Of a DNA stretch of 64,000 bases, positions 22,751 to 34,030 are shown in pieces. Position 1 is the stretch's first letter; every line of letters begins with the position of its first letter. Location of the stretch: assembly GCA_007922225.1 (NCBI GenBank), contig ML680098.1:1922001-1986000 (forward strand). The letters are read 5' to 3'. Below the pieces are notes generated by a model, which was not told the origin of the DNA, did no database searches, and was given only the letters and a program-made list of their open reading frames with translations. The position numbers and the translations under genes were made by a program. Source of the DNA: Emydura subglobosa. Lineage: Eukaryota; Chordata; Testudines; Chelidae.

Positions 22751-24414
22751 ACTCACCCCTTCTGTGAGTCTGAGATCATGTCAGCATTTCAGACTAGGCA
22801 GAGTCTCTCCAGCCTAGTCTTCTTGTATGTGGTGATGGATAGTTTCCCTTCCAACACACCTTTTCTCACGTATCCAGAATGAGAAGCTACAGACCCACCA
22901 GCCTTTCTGGTGCTCCTGTGCAGAAAATCCATCTTCCATGAAGTTGGGCCTGCACTTGAGGGAATCAAATCTGAGGGTCCAAGATTGTTTTGTGATGGCG
23001 TCTCAGTCACAGTCATTCAATTACCTGTCCAACACCTTTCCTGGGCCGGATGGCTGTCTGGAATACGTCATCATAACCTTGCTGTGGGTGAGGCTAGAAA
23101 TGAGTTTATCACATAATACAAAAATGGAGGTTACAGTACAAAACTGAGGTCACAATTTGAGCCAGACATATCACACTCTGTCACAGTTGTGTTTTTAAAT
23201 CTTCTAGGTAGCTTTGAAAAAAAATCTCAGCCTTAAAGTGCAGTTATGCCGCAAAAAGTGACTATAAAAGAAGTATCATGAAACTCTGTGTTCCATGCTG
23301 AATTTGTTTAGTTAGTTAATAAACAATGAGATTTTTTTCTAACTGCTAGTCTTGCAAACTCACCCTAGAGTCTTCTCAGGAGTCCAAATGATCCATTCAT
23401 TGATAACTATACACCCCCACATTACCTTTTAGTGGGACTGAATGGGTATTGCTGAGGACAGGGTTTGGAAACCATGAAATTGCACAGGTGTTATTGGGGA
23501 CAATTGGCCTACAGAATCTTCAGTAGTAGTGTTGTCTGAGAAATGAACATCCCAGTTAGGAAAAATAAATCTCCTTATAAACTGTAGAAATCTGAGGTGG
23601 AATGCTTAACACACAAAAAGCCCGGAGCTTCCAATACCATCTTTACAGAATTTTTTCAGAGCAAAACCACACCCAAAATTGATTAAACATGGTGTTACAC
23701 CAGAAATAGACTGGGACCCTATTGTTTTACAGTATATTTTTTCTTCTTTTAAACGTATTTAGGGCTTTGCCTGTCAACACAGTTTTCAGACATGATCATG
23801 TGGGCTGTGTTCACAAGGAAGGTGAACAGTCATTCTCCTGTGAACTGCTCTGAGAAGTAATGCATTCATAAGTCAAACATGGCAGCAGTTCAGCAGCGCT
23901 GACTGGTGTGTGCCAATTTCACTTCAATTAGAGTTCCCTTTAAAATTAGACCAGCTTATTTTTTTGTTATTACTTCCAAAGAAGATTAAATGTGTCCCAA
24001 TTTGAACTTGAAGAATTATTTTAGTGGCACTGAAACGCATCCCTTCCTCTATGCAAAATCCCAGGATTGTGAAGCTGTTATATGAGAATTGGATTTTGTT
24101 CCTGATCTCCTCCCCACAAACCCCCCAAGGATCCATTCCCTTTTTAATAGCCAGAACAAACATTCTGATGGGCAATGGCAAAGCCGATTAGAAAAGCAAA
24201 ATCAGACATATTTCAAATGTATCCATTATTCTGCTTGAGGACAGGCCCAACAAGCATACTTGTTTTTTCTTGTTTCTTCCCAAGAGATTTTATGGAGTAG
24301 AACCGAGTTTCTTAGTGGCCACATCATGCCCTCACAAAGAAATCCCCACGGGAGAATGCTTAGTGTGGTTGCGGAGGAAAATTCTCTGACATCCCTTTGG
24401 GAGTTTTCCATATA
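22751..24414. other. Anonymous sequence
   Basis: No recognised gene or element. Open frames near 22789-23147 on both strands and at 23924-24181 have no domain. Confidence 0.45.
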
Positions 24415-24665
24415 TTAGTAGTATGAAATGCCTAGTGCCTCAAACAGGCCAGGCACTGTGCAAACACACAAGAAGAAACAGTCCATTGCCCCATTAAGCT
24501 TACCTTAAAAAAAAAAAAGGCAGGATGGCTAAAGGGTGGAAGGAAAGAGCAGTACAGAGAGATGAGATGACTTGTCTAGAGTCCCGTAGCAGTCAGAGCT
24601 GGGTATAGCACCTAGGTCTCCAGAGTTAAATTATTGTGCCCTATGCACTAAAGCACCCCACCGCT
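24415..24665 (-). mobile_element. SINE (MIR/CORE-like), reversed
   Basis: The LINE-derived tail is reversed at the left (GTGCCTCAAACAGGCCAGGC, ACTGTGCAAACACACAAGAA, CAGTCCATTGCCCCATTAAG). A MIR-like body is reversed at the right (GATGACTTGTCTAGAGTCCC, CACCTAGGTCTCCAGAG, CTAAAGCACCCCACCGCTCC). An A-run at about 24509-24520 lies between the two parts. Confidence 0.7.
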
Positions 24666-26134
24666 CCAACTGTCCTCTTCCCATTGGGTGACTGGGCAGG
24701 GAAGCTAAGGAATTTGACAGGCATGGCCACATGGATCTGGTGAATTCACAGGGGAGGGAATCCACGGAAATAGCTGCTGCCCCACTCGACATCCAACCCC
24801 TTCTTCTCTCTGCCTGGCCTTATTATTACTTCCAGTTCAGATTTCCGTTTGGACGTCGCCCGTCCTCTCCTGCACTTGAACCTTGATTTCTGAGAGGTGT
24901 CCCTTTCACCAGCAATGTCAGGGTGGTGGTGGCAGGAGACACCTAGATCAAATGAAGCAGCGGAATGGGACTTCAGAGGTGGTACTCCCTTCCCTTTCCT
25001 ACCCTCTTGTCATGAAGAGAGAGGGAGACCCATCAACGAGAAGACCTTAACCTGTCATTTTGATACCTGCTTAGGTAATAACGCAGCTGAGGATTTTTTT
25101 TCTGGGGCAGGGGGAGCAGTGGAGAAGAATTATATTTCCAAAGCTGTGATCACTCCTGAGTACTTATTCATTGATTTTTTTTTCTTAAAGGAGGGGTGAA
25201 ATGGGGTGAAATGGTTTTAGGCATAATTTTCCTCACTCAAAGTTTTGGGCAGTGCTTATCTATTCAAACATTGCATCATTCAATTTAAAGGGATATCATG
25301 AAGGTAATTCATCCTTTCAAAATAATAGTTGTACGTCTCACCAGGGTGCTGAGACAGCTAGTTCATTAATGCTCATCAAGTGTTTTGAGATATGAATGGG
25401 AGACACTATGGACTCATTCCAGTTCCCACCAGACTCATTCCATTTGAGTTAATACTGTTAATACTTTGCTTATATAGAGGACACAACAAAACTCATTTGA
25501 AATCTATGGGAGTCTTTCCACTGTCATCAATACAATTGGATTGGGCCCTCAATATGGATAAAATATTAGTGTAGAACGTCCTTCCTCACATTAGTAATAT
25601 GGTAGATTCTAAACATCAGCGTGAGTGCTCACATTTATTGTGTTTCCTTCTTGCGTTTCATCGAGCTTGGCCAATGAAACTAGTCTGGGTTGGTTTCACA
25701 TTCCGGTTCTCAGGTGCTGTTGTGTTAGGGATCACAGCACCACTGAGCAGTGGTCACGTGCAACAAAATATTTACAATGAAATAAGCAAAGAGCATTTTG
25801 AATAGAAATGCTTCCTTTTTTGTCTGAGGCTTTGGTCCCCTTTCAGCAAGATATTTAAGCACCGATGTACCACTAAGATGAAAGCAGTCCTGTGTGCTGC
25901 TTGAAGTGACATTTATAGGTCAGTACCTTGCTGAATTGGGGCTTTGATACCGGAAAAGCATGTGCATGGAAGTGGAAGCTCAGCTTTATTGGTTTTCAGT
26001 GGACAGCGGCCCTTGCAATCCTATTCTGATTCGTACAGCTGGCAGCGATTGAAGTCTTGGCACATCATAGGTAAAGCCATTGTACGTAACATATTAAATA
26101 AAGCCATTACACAATGGGAAGCGGGAATTGCAAC
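24666..26134. other. Anonymous sequence
   Basis: No recognised element. At 25390-25560 are scattered words of the old palindromic repeat class (CTCATTCCAGTTCCCACC, ATTGGATTGGGCCCTCAATA). The frame at 24897-25199 (100 codons) is unsupported. Confidence 0.4.
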
Positions 26135-26405
26135 AAAGTCCTACTGTCTTGTGGTTAAGGCACTGGACCACGACTCAGGAGAGCTGGTTTCATTCTCAGC
26201 TCTGCTGCAGTCTTCAAGTGTGACCTTGGGCAAGCCAATCTCTCCGTGCCTCAGTTTCTTATCTATAAAATGTGGATAATAAAGTATCCTTTTGCCTCCT
26301 ATTGCATATTTAGATTGGGACAGGAACTGTCTCTCACTATGGGTTTTTTCTGCAGTGCCTCATACAATGGGATCTCGGTCTCAGCCGGGACCTCTGAATG
26401 CAACG
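26135..26405 (+). mobile_element. tRNA-derived SINE with visible pol III box remnants
   Basis: TGGTTAAGGCACTGGACC (about 26152-26169) resembles an A box and GGTTTCATTCTC (26186-26197) a B box. They are followed by the MIR core TGTGACCTTGGGCAAGCCAA, CCTCAGTTTCTTATCTATAA and AATGTGGATAATAAAG. The LINE-type tail GATTGGGACAGGAACTGTCT, CAGTGCCTCATACAATGGGA and CTCAGCCGGGACCTCTGAAT follows. It is the most complete SINE of its kind in the window. Confidence 0.85.
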
Positions 26406-26787
26406 CTGGAAACAGGGATGTAATTGAGTAAGGAAAAGTGCACACACACAGTTTTTTCAAAACCTGGACACCTGACAGGGTTATCTCACCAGGTACAGCT
26501 CTTCTCTTGGCCATTTCTTGTCTTTCAGTGCTTCAGTTTTCCTCCACCAGTCTTTGCTTTGTTTGGAAATAGCCACTTTTAGACTGGGAATGTAATATTT
26601 TAACAGCGTGTTAAGTGAGGTTTGGAGAATCGTTAAAATTGTTTGTGGCAACATTGTTTCTCCATGTGTTTACATTTTGGCGGGGAGTGATTAGATTTGC
26701 CCCCAGGTCTCTTGTTACTCAAGATGAGTCTGTTTGGGATAGTTAGGGGCATGCAGAACCCTTTGCTCTCATTTTTCCAGCTGCCGG
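26406..26787. other. Anonymous sequence
   Basis: Nothing recognised. It contains a short ACACACACA stretch near 26441. Confidence 0.4.
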
Positions 26788-27082
26788 CTAAGGTTATGTC
26801 TACACTGCAGCTGGTAGCAAGCTTCCCAGCATGGGTAGACAGACACGTGGGCGCTTTGCTTGAGTGAGCATGCTAAAAATGGCATGTTGCTGTGCTGGCA
26901 TGGGTAGGGGCTCAGACTAGTCATCCCAGGGCCTACACAGGAGACTGGGTGGGATTGTGCTTGGGTGGCTAACCCATGTCGCTGCAGTCATACTGCTATG
27001 TTTTGCTTACTAGCTCATGTAGCGCTAGCTCATGTCTGCCTACCGACCCTAGGCCGCATGTGTGCAAGTGTACACTAAGTCT
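26788..27082. mobile_element. MITE with TCTACACTGCAG-type end
   Basis: It begins CTAAGGTTATGTCTACACTG and ends near AAGTGTACACTAAGTCTG, giving weak inverted ends. The interior is rich in CATGGGTAG and GCTAGCTCATGT words, like the elements at 39610-40125. It has no coding capacity. Confidence 0.6.
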
Positions 27083-27680
27083 GAAGAGAATTCCCTTTGG
27101 ATCCTCCTGCTAGAATGCCCTAACAGGGGAACTGCTCCCTTGTGATACATTTCATCATGCTCCAAGTGAAAACCCTCTGCAATGCTTCTACTGGCCTGGG
27201 CAGAATTCATCTGAGCCAAGGGAACTAGCTGGTGTTTCCAGATGGCATCTCGGAGTTGCTATTAGTCTGTGGTGCTCCCAGTTTAGTTTTAATGGGTTTT
27301 GTGACCATTTATTCCAGCTGCTCATCTCACTTTGGAGTCATCAAGTCTTTTAGGGGCTGGAGATGTCCACTGAAGTCAAGATGTAGGCTCCCGTTGTCTT
27401 CACTGAGTATCCGATCAGGACTTCAAGTATACTCTTGAAATTAAATTGAGTTCTGGTGGACGGTAGTGGATTGCAGCCATCGAGATGGAAGAAACTAGGT
27501 TCTGCTATTGACTACATGTGTGTCAAGTCCAGAGTAGCTGCATTGACTTTGGTGGGGTTACTCTGGCTCTACACTAGTACAACAGACTCAGAATCTAGAC
27601 CATGATGTAAGCTAGACAGAAAGACAGTGGTCAGGAAGTTTAGATGGCTGTTTTACTGGCATTAATTTGGCATTTAGCAG
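27083..27680. other. Anonymous sequence left of the LTR cluster
   Basis: At 27530-27590 an old-repeat word is present (GCATTGACTTTGGTGGGGTT, ACTCTGGCTCTACACTAG). Nothing else is recognised. Confidence 0.4.
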
Positions 27681-28324
27681 TGTAACATAGTTCGACTCAC
27701 CACCTTGGTGCCTCCTGCTGGCTTTCTGGGTAATCAGCTCTCAGCCGGGCATATGCCTCTCTCTGCAGCAGCTCGCCCTCTGTCCTGTTTCCACTGGATC
27801 CTCCTTCTCGTGATTTGGCCCTCCAACTGAGTCACAATCCATGTTCCCCCCTTCCGGGGGATTCTGCAGTCCGTTCTAGCCATTTCCCACTGTGGCCACC
27901 ACAGTCCTGCCACCACTCCAATGGTGACAGGAGGGGGGCAGGGAGGGAAGACCCGGGCCTGCCCACTGCTTCGGGTCCCAGCCCAGGGACCCTGTGTGTG
28001 TGGCAGCCTTCCACTGCATCTCTCCCCAACTCCTCAGTGGATTTCCTGGGCCACTTCCCTGCAGCTCCAGTACCTTCTCGGCCCAGAGCATTCAGCTCTG
28101 CTGAGTCCCAGCAGCCAGCCACTGCTCTGGCCAGGGTGCTGAAAGTCCTCCCTCTTCAAGCTCCTGGGAGTCACTCCCCTTACTCTGTCTGCAGCTCCCT
28201 TTTATACCAGCCTCCTGGGCCCTGACTGGCTGCCACGCAGCCCCTTCCTATTGACAATCTTTCAAGCAGCTTCTCCAAGGGCCCTCTTAATCCTGTGCCA
28301 GTGAGAGTCAGGCATCCCTTCACA
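27681..28324 (-). mobile_element. Solo LTR-like element, minus strand, with near-matching 5-bp flanks
   Basis: On the plus strand it runs from TGTAACATAG to ...CCCTTCACA, so on the minus strand it starts TGTGAAGGG and ends CTATGTTACA, the TG...CA form of retroviral LTRs. The flanks are AGCAG (27676-27680) and AACAG (28325-28329), four of five bases alike, as expected for an aged 5-bp target duplication. A minus-strand TATAAAAG lies at 28199-28206. It is strongly GC-rich, which explains the long but meaningless open frames inside it (up to 136 codons). No viral coding sequence is adjacent, so it is best read as a solo LTR. Confidence 0.75.
28199..28206 (-). promoter_or_regulatory. TATA box of the minus-strand LTR
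   Basis: TATAAAAG on the minus strand, about 118 bases from the LTR's 5' end and followed by GGAGCTGCAGACAG. This is a textbook TATA match in the right place and orientation. Whether it is still active is unknown. Confidence 0.6.
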
Positions 28325-28410
28325 AACAGGAATCTAATTCAGCCCTTGGGTAACTGCGGGCAACCGCAACTGAAATAAGAGATTAATCATAGCAATCTCC
28401 CAAAGGGAAG

Positions 28411-29557
28411 TGTGACACTGGCAGGCCAGGTACCAGCTCATGCCCAGATCCCCATGTCTCAGCTGGACACTGACAGATACATAGCTGGAATCTGCCTGGC
28501 TCATTTGTGGGTTAATATTGATAAAATAGGTATTAGAATGATAAGAAATTATTTAGTGTTCAATTATGAGTTGCTGCCTGCATTAATCTTACTTGTGATA
28601 TCTGTGTTCCGTATTGTAGTGTAATATTTGAGCAGCTGTATTGCGAGCGTCTGTGACTGTATTACTTTCCACACAGGAGAGGGCCATTAATTAGCATGAA
28701 GAGCTGCTCTTCTGCAGAAATTGTTATGCCCCTTCTGAAAGAGGAGACCATCAATACCAGAAAGGGTATGGGTGGATCTTACAACTGGAAACTCCCTGCA
28801 TCTGGATTGAGAAATTGTCAACCTAAAGACTCTTCTTGTTGTTCTGCTTTCCTCCCCATAAAGATGAGTCATGCAAGTGGACGCCTCTCATCAGCTGAGT
28901 TTTCAGCTCAGAGCACTTGGCAGGAGGGGGATAAAAACCCCAAACAAAAGGAACTAGGTATTTCTATGCTGCTTGGATTCTGAGGATGTCAAGATGTTTC
29001 TAGGCGTAAGCAAGAGATCCCCAGATGCTTAGCCTGGGTTAGTCCTAAGGGACAAATAGTATAGTATTAGTATAGAAGCCTATATCACCTTGTGAAACTT
29101 AAGGTTCACTCATTCATATGTCTGTTTGCTTGCTTTAACCTTGTAAATAACTCTCTAATTTCCTTTTCCTATTTAATTAATCTTCCTATAGTTTACTATA
29201 GGATTGGCTACAGGCTTTGTCTGTGGTGTGAGACCTAAAGCGCAATTGACCTGGGGTAAGTAACTGGTCCTTTAGGATCAGAAGAAACCTGAATATTGGT
29301 CTGATTCTTGGTGTAAGGGGCCATCTATCACAGTGATACACTCACCTGGGTGACAAGACAGACCAGAGTATTGAAGGGGATGGTCTGTGACTCCCTGTTA
29401 AGGCTGCTAAAGTGTCTGAGGAGTTTGCATTTGGTATGCTTGGCGAGTGAAATCTAAGTTTAGAACTCATAACCTGTTAGAGGTTTGTGCACTGGTTTTT
29501 AGCAGTCTGCCCAGTGGTTGGTACGCATGTTCTTGTATAAATTTTGGGAGTGTTACA
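28411..29557 (+). mobile_element. Solo LTR-like element, copy 2, with near-matching 5-bp flanks
   Basis: It runs from TGTGACACTGGCAGGCCAGG to GGGAGTGTTACA. The flanks are GGAAG (28406-28410) and GAAAG (29558-29562), four of five alike. It aligns along its length with 581-1490. A GGGGGATAAAAACCCC box near 28926-28941 is a good TATA candidate. The region TATAGGATTGGCTACAGGC and TAACTGGTCCTTTAGGATC is also distantly like the LTR at 58145-58847. It lacks internal retroviral genes on either side. Confidence 0.75.
28931..28936 (+). promoter_or_regulatory. TATA-like box of the plus-strand LTR
   Basis: ATAAAA within a G-rich then C-rich context, about 520 bases into the LTR. The first LTR copy has lost it. 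Activity is untested. Confidence 0.45.
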
Positions 29558-30477
29558 GAAAGTAATGTCAACGGGTGTTGTGCCTAATTGCCCCAGGGCT
29601 GAAGTTGGTCTGGAAGCATTTTGATGGTGAGGCATAAGCTAAACATCCTCCCTTGTGGCGTGTAACTTACGCATTTTGTGCACCCACCGACTGCCAAAAT
29701 GGGTCAAGTGACACTGTGTTGCCACATACACTCTTTCTGATAATCTTACACTGACGTGCATTTCTCACTGCTTACATGGCTGCTGAGTTTGACCCAGAAA
29801 TGTCAAATGAAATTCCATTTGCTAGGTTGCATTTGGCCCTGTGTCTTGCCGTCTCTCTGGTGATTCCAGTTAAGAATTTGTGATGGTAAAACTTGATCAG
29901 GACTCTTAAAACAGAAACCACAATGGCCGTTTATAACAGTTGAATCAGAAAGACCTAACTGCTAAAGATTATATTGTGGCTTTTAAACCACAGCCTGCAT
30001 TGAGTGGGAGAAGGGCCAAGATGTGTGGAAGGCTTAATCAGTAGATAGGGGACTCTATCATTCTGTCTAACTCAACCTAAGTTCCTCCAGGGGGTTCTGA
30101 TAAAGACACACGCTTGCGAATTCCACTATGTTATGCAGGATGCTGCACACACGCCCACCCCCATTGGCCCATTGGCTTATCGCAACTGGCAGGCATGGAA
30201 GAGGGTGGGACCATGGTCTCATCCTAGTCCTGCCCCCATCAAGGAGTCTAGCACTGGTGGTGGCGCTAATCTCTCAATCCTTGCACTCGGTATTATGATT
30301 ATGGCTGACCCCTGAGCAAGGTGGGAGAAGGCTTCTTGCACATTCTGTCCTTTACACACCCATGCACAACCAAAGCTTATGGATTTATTTTAGCATGAGC
30401 AGCGCTTTGAGTTTTAGTACTTACTGAGAACCATATCCAATGAAAATATGGTTACACCTGCACCTGTATTACTGCTC
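29558..30477. other. Anonymous sequence between two LTR-like blocks
   Basis: No recognised gene. It could include decayed retroviral leader or internal sequence, but I found no coding trace. Confidence 0.4.
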
Positions 30478-31127
30478 TGTGGTCCCTGGGCATATACTCT
30501 AGACTCCCAGCTCCTCAGCTGTCAGGTGTCTGGGCAGAGACCTTCATCTCTCTCCCTCCTGATGGATTTTTCCAGGCTGCACTGTTCCCCATCTGCACTG
30601 TGAGCTCCCCAGTAAGTCAGACTGCCTGAGCAGGCCTGCTTTGCTTTCTGCTCAGAGGCAATAAACAGCGTCATTGCCCACAGTTAAAAGTTATCACACA
30701 GGCTTTTCTAAGCCAGCACATTTATTCTTAAAGTAAAAGCATTAGAGAGAAAACATGCAAAATAACATTAAAAACCCCTACACACATGCTAATAATATCC
30801 CTCCAACTCCAACAAGGGCTTTGGGAGGAGAGCCCAGCAAGAGGTTTTTAATGTGATCACAAGTTCATAACAGCCTTAGCTCAGAACAAGAGGTTAGTCT
30901 TTCCTTTATGCAGCCTGGGGTTTTGATCTGCAGGGACCATGAATAGGTAATCAGCCAGACACTGGTTCCCACCTCAGGCTGTAACTTCCAAAGGTTGGGT
31001 CTGGAGGTGGGAATTTTCATTGCCCTCACCCCAAGTATTTCCTTGGAAACTCATTTACCTTTGTGGGTCCTGAAAGTTCCTTTTTGTCTGGCACATGGTT
31101 TAAAATAGTCCTGTGGCGGTCATAACA
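30478..31127 (-). mobile_element. LTR-like element, minus strand
   Basis: On the minus strand it starts TGTTATGACCGCCACAGG (plus end at 31127) and ends CCCAGGGACCACA (plus start TGTGGTCCC at 30478). A TATA-like GCATAAAGG lies near 30903-30915 and an AAGAATAAATGTG polyadenylation site at about 30718-30730, in the right order. The adjacent 5-bp flanks (TGCTC and CTTCC) do not match, so either the ends are a few bases off or the duplication has decayed. Confidence 0.65.
30721..30726 (-). terminator. AATAAA polyadenylation signal of the LTR
   Basis: AATAAA on the minus strand within AAGAATAAATGTG, about 180 bases downstream of the TATA-like box of the same LTR. Confidence 0.5.
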
Positions 31128-32707
31128 CTTCCCAGGGTTCACCTTGGCCGTGTCTCCCCCCTAGAGAAGTTACATACAATCGCACAATAATACATAAACG
31201 TTGCATTTCTAATGCAATGGACTCCAAAGCCAAATAAACTCAATTCAATAAGATCTCCCAAACACACTGCAAGATATAGCCATATCTGTTGCAAATAGGT
31301 CTCAGAGTCTTCAGCAGCATGACATGATTCTTTTATTGCTTTGTTAGCAGGTGCTGGCACTCTACAAAGAGCTGCCATTTAGCTACTATTGAGCCTGATG
31401 TGGCTACTCAGATTTCACCCTGAAGATGAAGACAGGTCTCCCTCCATCCAAGGTAAGGTTACTGTGGCCTAGGACTAAAGAAGCCTGGGGAGAACGCTTA
31501 GCCTGAGGGAGCTGTAGAGTTTAAATGATCTTCATGTTAATAAACCAGACTCCAGGAGGGTATGACCTTTGTTCTTTGCAGAAAGGCAGCAGTTTGTAGG
31601 AGCTGGGTGGGGTTCTGAAGGCCATCAGGCTTACGTGCATGGCTGTATCTCCACTTAGGGCATCTCATGGAACCTGAAGAGATCTTGGTTTTTTTTTTTT
31701 GGCTTTTGCCTAAAACATGAAGACTTACATTTGTCTCATTCCCTGTATTTCAACTGTACACCTGGGATAGTTGTTTCCAGACTTACTAATCCTTATGCTT
31801 CAGGGTATGGATTACTACCTTGGATCAGGAAGGAATTTTTACTCTCATGGTATAATATCCAGCTAAGCAGGGGCTTTGTGGGAGTTAGCCTTTATTCAGA
31901 GTGTCAGCCAAGACAGTAGATCAGATGCTCCGCGGGCCTAAAATAACATTGCTCCCCTGACTTCAGTGGAGCAACGCTGATTTATGCCAGCTCAGGATCT
32001 GACTCAGAATCTGGGATTAATGGGCCTTATTTAGCAGTTTCACACCACCTCACATTCCAGCAGTGTTAATGATCATTTCGGAGGCACTTTGTCTCTTACT
32101 GCAGGGGCTTCAGTGCTCTGTTGGGAAGGGCACAAAAGGGCTGAGTGCACCAGATCCCAATGATGACAAAATAAAATAGGCCTAACCTGTGGGTTGTTAG
32201 GAGCCTAACTACAAGTCCTGTGATGAAGTGCAGTCAGACAGAAGGGACTTGGTTTCGGATGTAAAGTAAGCTAAATAGGTGAAAAGGTTCCCTTTAAACT
32301 GTCATTGTTAATTTAAGCCAAACTTAATTAAAAAAATAAACCAAACCAGCTGGATCTAGGAAGTGGTTGACTGACCTCAGCACTGGCCATTTTCCCTTCC
32401 CCTTCTTAAACCACTGTTCATCAGCTTCCTCTTAAAGCAAACCTGAGCTGCCAGACTAACCGCACAAAACCAGTGTGTTTGCTTCCCTCTGTTATTTCTC
32501 TGCATATTATTTGACATGCATTAAGGAAAAGCACCATAAGGAAAAGCACAAAGCAGTGCCGTGGTGCACTGCTTATGTGGATGGCCCAGTGAAATAATTC
32601 ATGCTAGTATAATGTCTTGTACCCCAGAGAACCTCAAACTGCTGCGCACACTGAAAATGACCTGCAGACTAAAGATGAGGGTCAGTGCAATCTTTGTACC
32701 AGAGAAG
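31128..32707. other. Anonymous sequence
   Basis: At about 31530-31560 the words ATGTTAATAAACCAGACTCC resemble an LTR polyadenylation region but have no visible ends. At 31945-32010 is an old-repeat word set (CTGACTTCAGTGGAGCAACG, TTATGCCAGCTCAGGATC). No gene is seen. Confidence 0.4.
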
Positions 32708-32970
32708 CAGTATTGTCTGGTGCTGGGGGTACAGGACTGGGATGCAGGACATAGGAGTTCTACTCCTGGCTCCACAAACTAACCTGCTAAGTGAACTTGA
32801 AGGAGTTTCATCATCATGTGTCTCTCTTTCCCCTCCCTCCGCTTGTCTTGTCTAGTGAGACTGTAAGGTCCTTGGGGCAAAGACGATCTCTTACTCTGTG
32901 CTTCTACAGAGCCATGCACAAGGGGTCCCCAGTTACTGTTGGGGCGTTTAGGAACAGCTATAATACAAAC
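32708..32970 (+). mobile_element. SINE (MIR/CORE-like)
   Basis: It has the body words GGTACAGGACTGGGATGCAG, GAGTTCTACTCCTGGCTCCA and TGTGTCTCTCTTTCCCC, then the tail GTAAGGTCCTTGGGGCAAAG, TTACTCTGTGCTTCTACAGA and GTTACTGTTGGGGCGTTTAG. The order is the same as at 26135-26405. It appears to lack a sharp A/B box pair. Confidence 0.75.
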
Positions 32971-33954
32971 AAAATACTAAACTCAAGTGCAACAATCCTT
33001 TGAGGTGAAATGTGGCAACTATTTACAAAATACAATACAAAAAGTGTACAATAGCTTAAGGGAGGATGTGAAGAATAGTGTATATTCAATATGGAGGGAG
33101 AGGCTTAGGAAGAACACAATTATCCAAACTGGAATTTGGCCAGGGCACTGGATTTAACATCTCACCTCTTGTGGAAAAAGCCATAGGCCCTGGTTTTGTC
33201 TCTCAGGTTCATCAGCACTGATGATGACTAGAAATAAAGGCCTAGCTTCTCAAAAGGTATTTCAGTGCCTAAATCTCATTGAACTCACTGGGAGTTTGGT
33301 GCCTAAATACCTTTGAAGATCTGGGCCAATGTAAAAAATTAATAACTGGTGTTCTTCATCATGTCAGTACTGCAAAGCCTACCTAAAACAGTAACATAAA
33401 ACAGGTGGGGTTGGTGATTATCTTCTTTAATTATCTCCTACATTCAGTCAAATGACACTGCAGAGTCAATGCTTTCTCTAAACCCATTACCAAATTGTCT
33501 TTTCTCAAAGTATCCAATCTACCCGTGGGAAAGTCAAACTATGTTTCTTCAAAAACACTGTCACTTGATCAGTGTCACTGCCACTCATTCAACCTACTGG
33601 AGGGAACTCGTCTGATGCTGAAAAATAAACATGACAAAGCCCTCTCTCAGAAGCTACTAAAGGATGACATACGGTTTACTTACTCTTGACTTCCTATTGT
33701 GGGACTTCCAACATCTCCCCTATCGGTACAGAGTGCTTGTACAAGAAGAGCATTTATCAACACCTGAGCGGGTGACTGGATGGCTCAAGAATTTACTAAC
33801 ATACATCTCACTCTTAGATTACCAGTTTAAGTCCAAACCATGGGGTAGTGTCTAAAAGGTGTTATCCTACCATTTGTCAGTGATCCTTGTGAAACCAATT
33901 TAGTTCTCAGTCCTGTCCCTCGTGGACAGTTGTGGACAAAACACATTCTGTTAA
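32971..33954. other. Anonymous sequence
   Basis: At 33235-33330 there is one old-repeat word set (CTCATTGAACTCACTGGGAG, GGTGCCTAAATACCTTTGAA). Otherwise nothing is recognised. Confidence 0.4.
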
Positions 33955-34030
33955 CTTCAGTAGGATTAACAACATGCTTAAATTTAGGCATGTACTTAAG
34001 TAACTTGCTGAATCAGAGCCCAAATCTAGC
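33955..34030. repeat. Decayed copy of the palindromic 'TTAAGCATG' repeat
   Basis: AACATGCTTAAATTTAGGCA, CTTAAGTAACTTGCTGAATC and AGAGCCCAAATC match the layout of 10135-10310 and 45390-45495. Confidence 0.5.

Noticed and set aside
27815..28225. Open frame of 136 codons on the plus strand
   Set aside because: Lies wholly inside a GC-rich minus-strand LTR; the proline/serine-rich composition is the LTR sequence read through.
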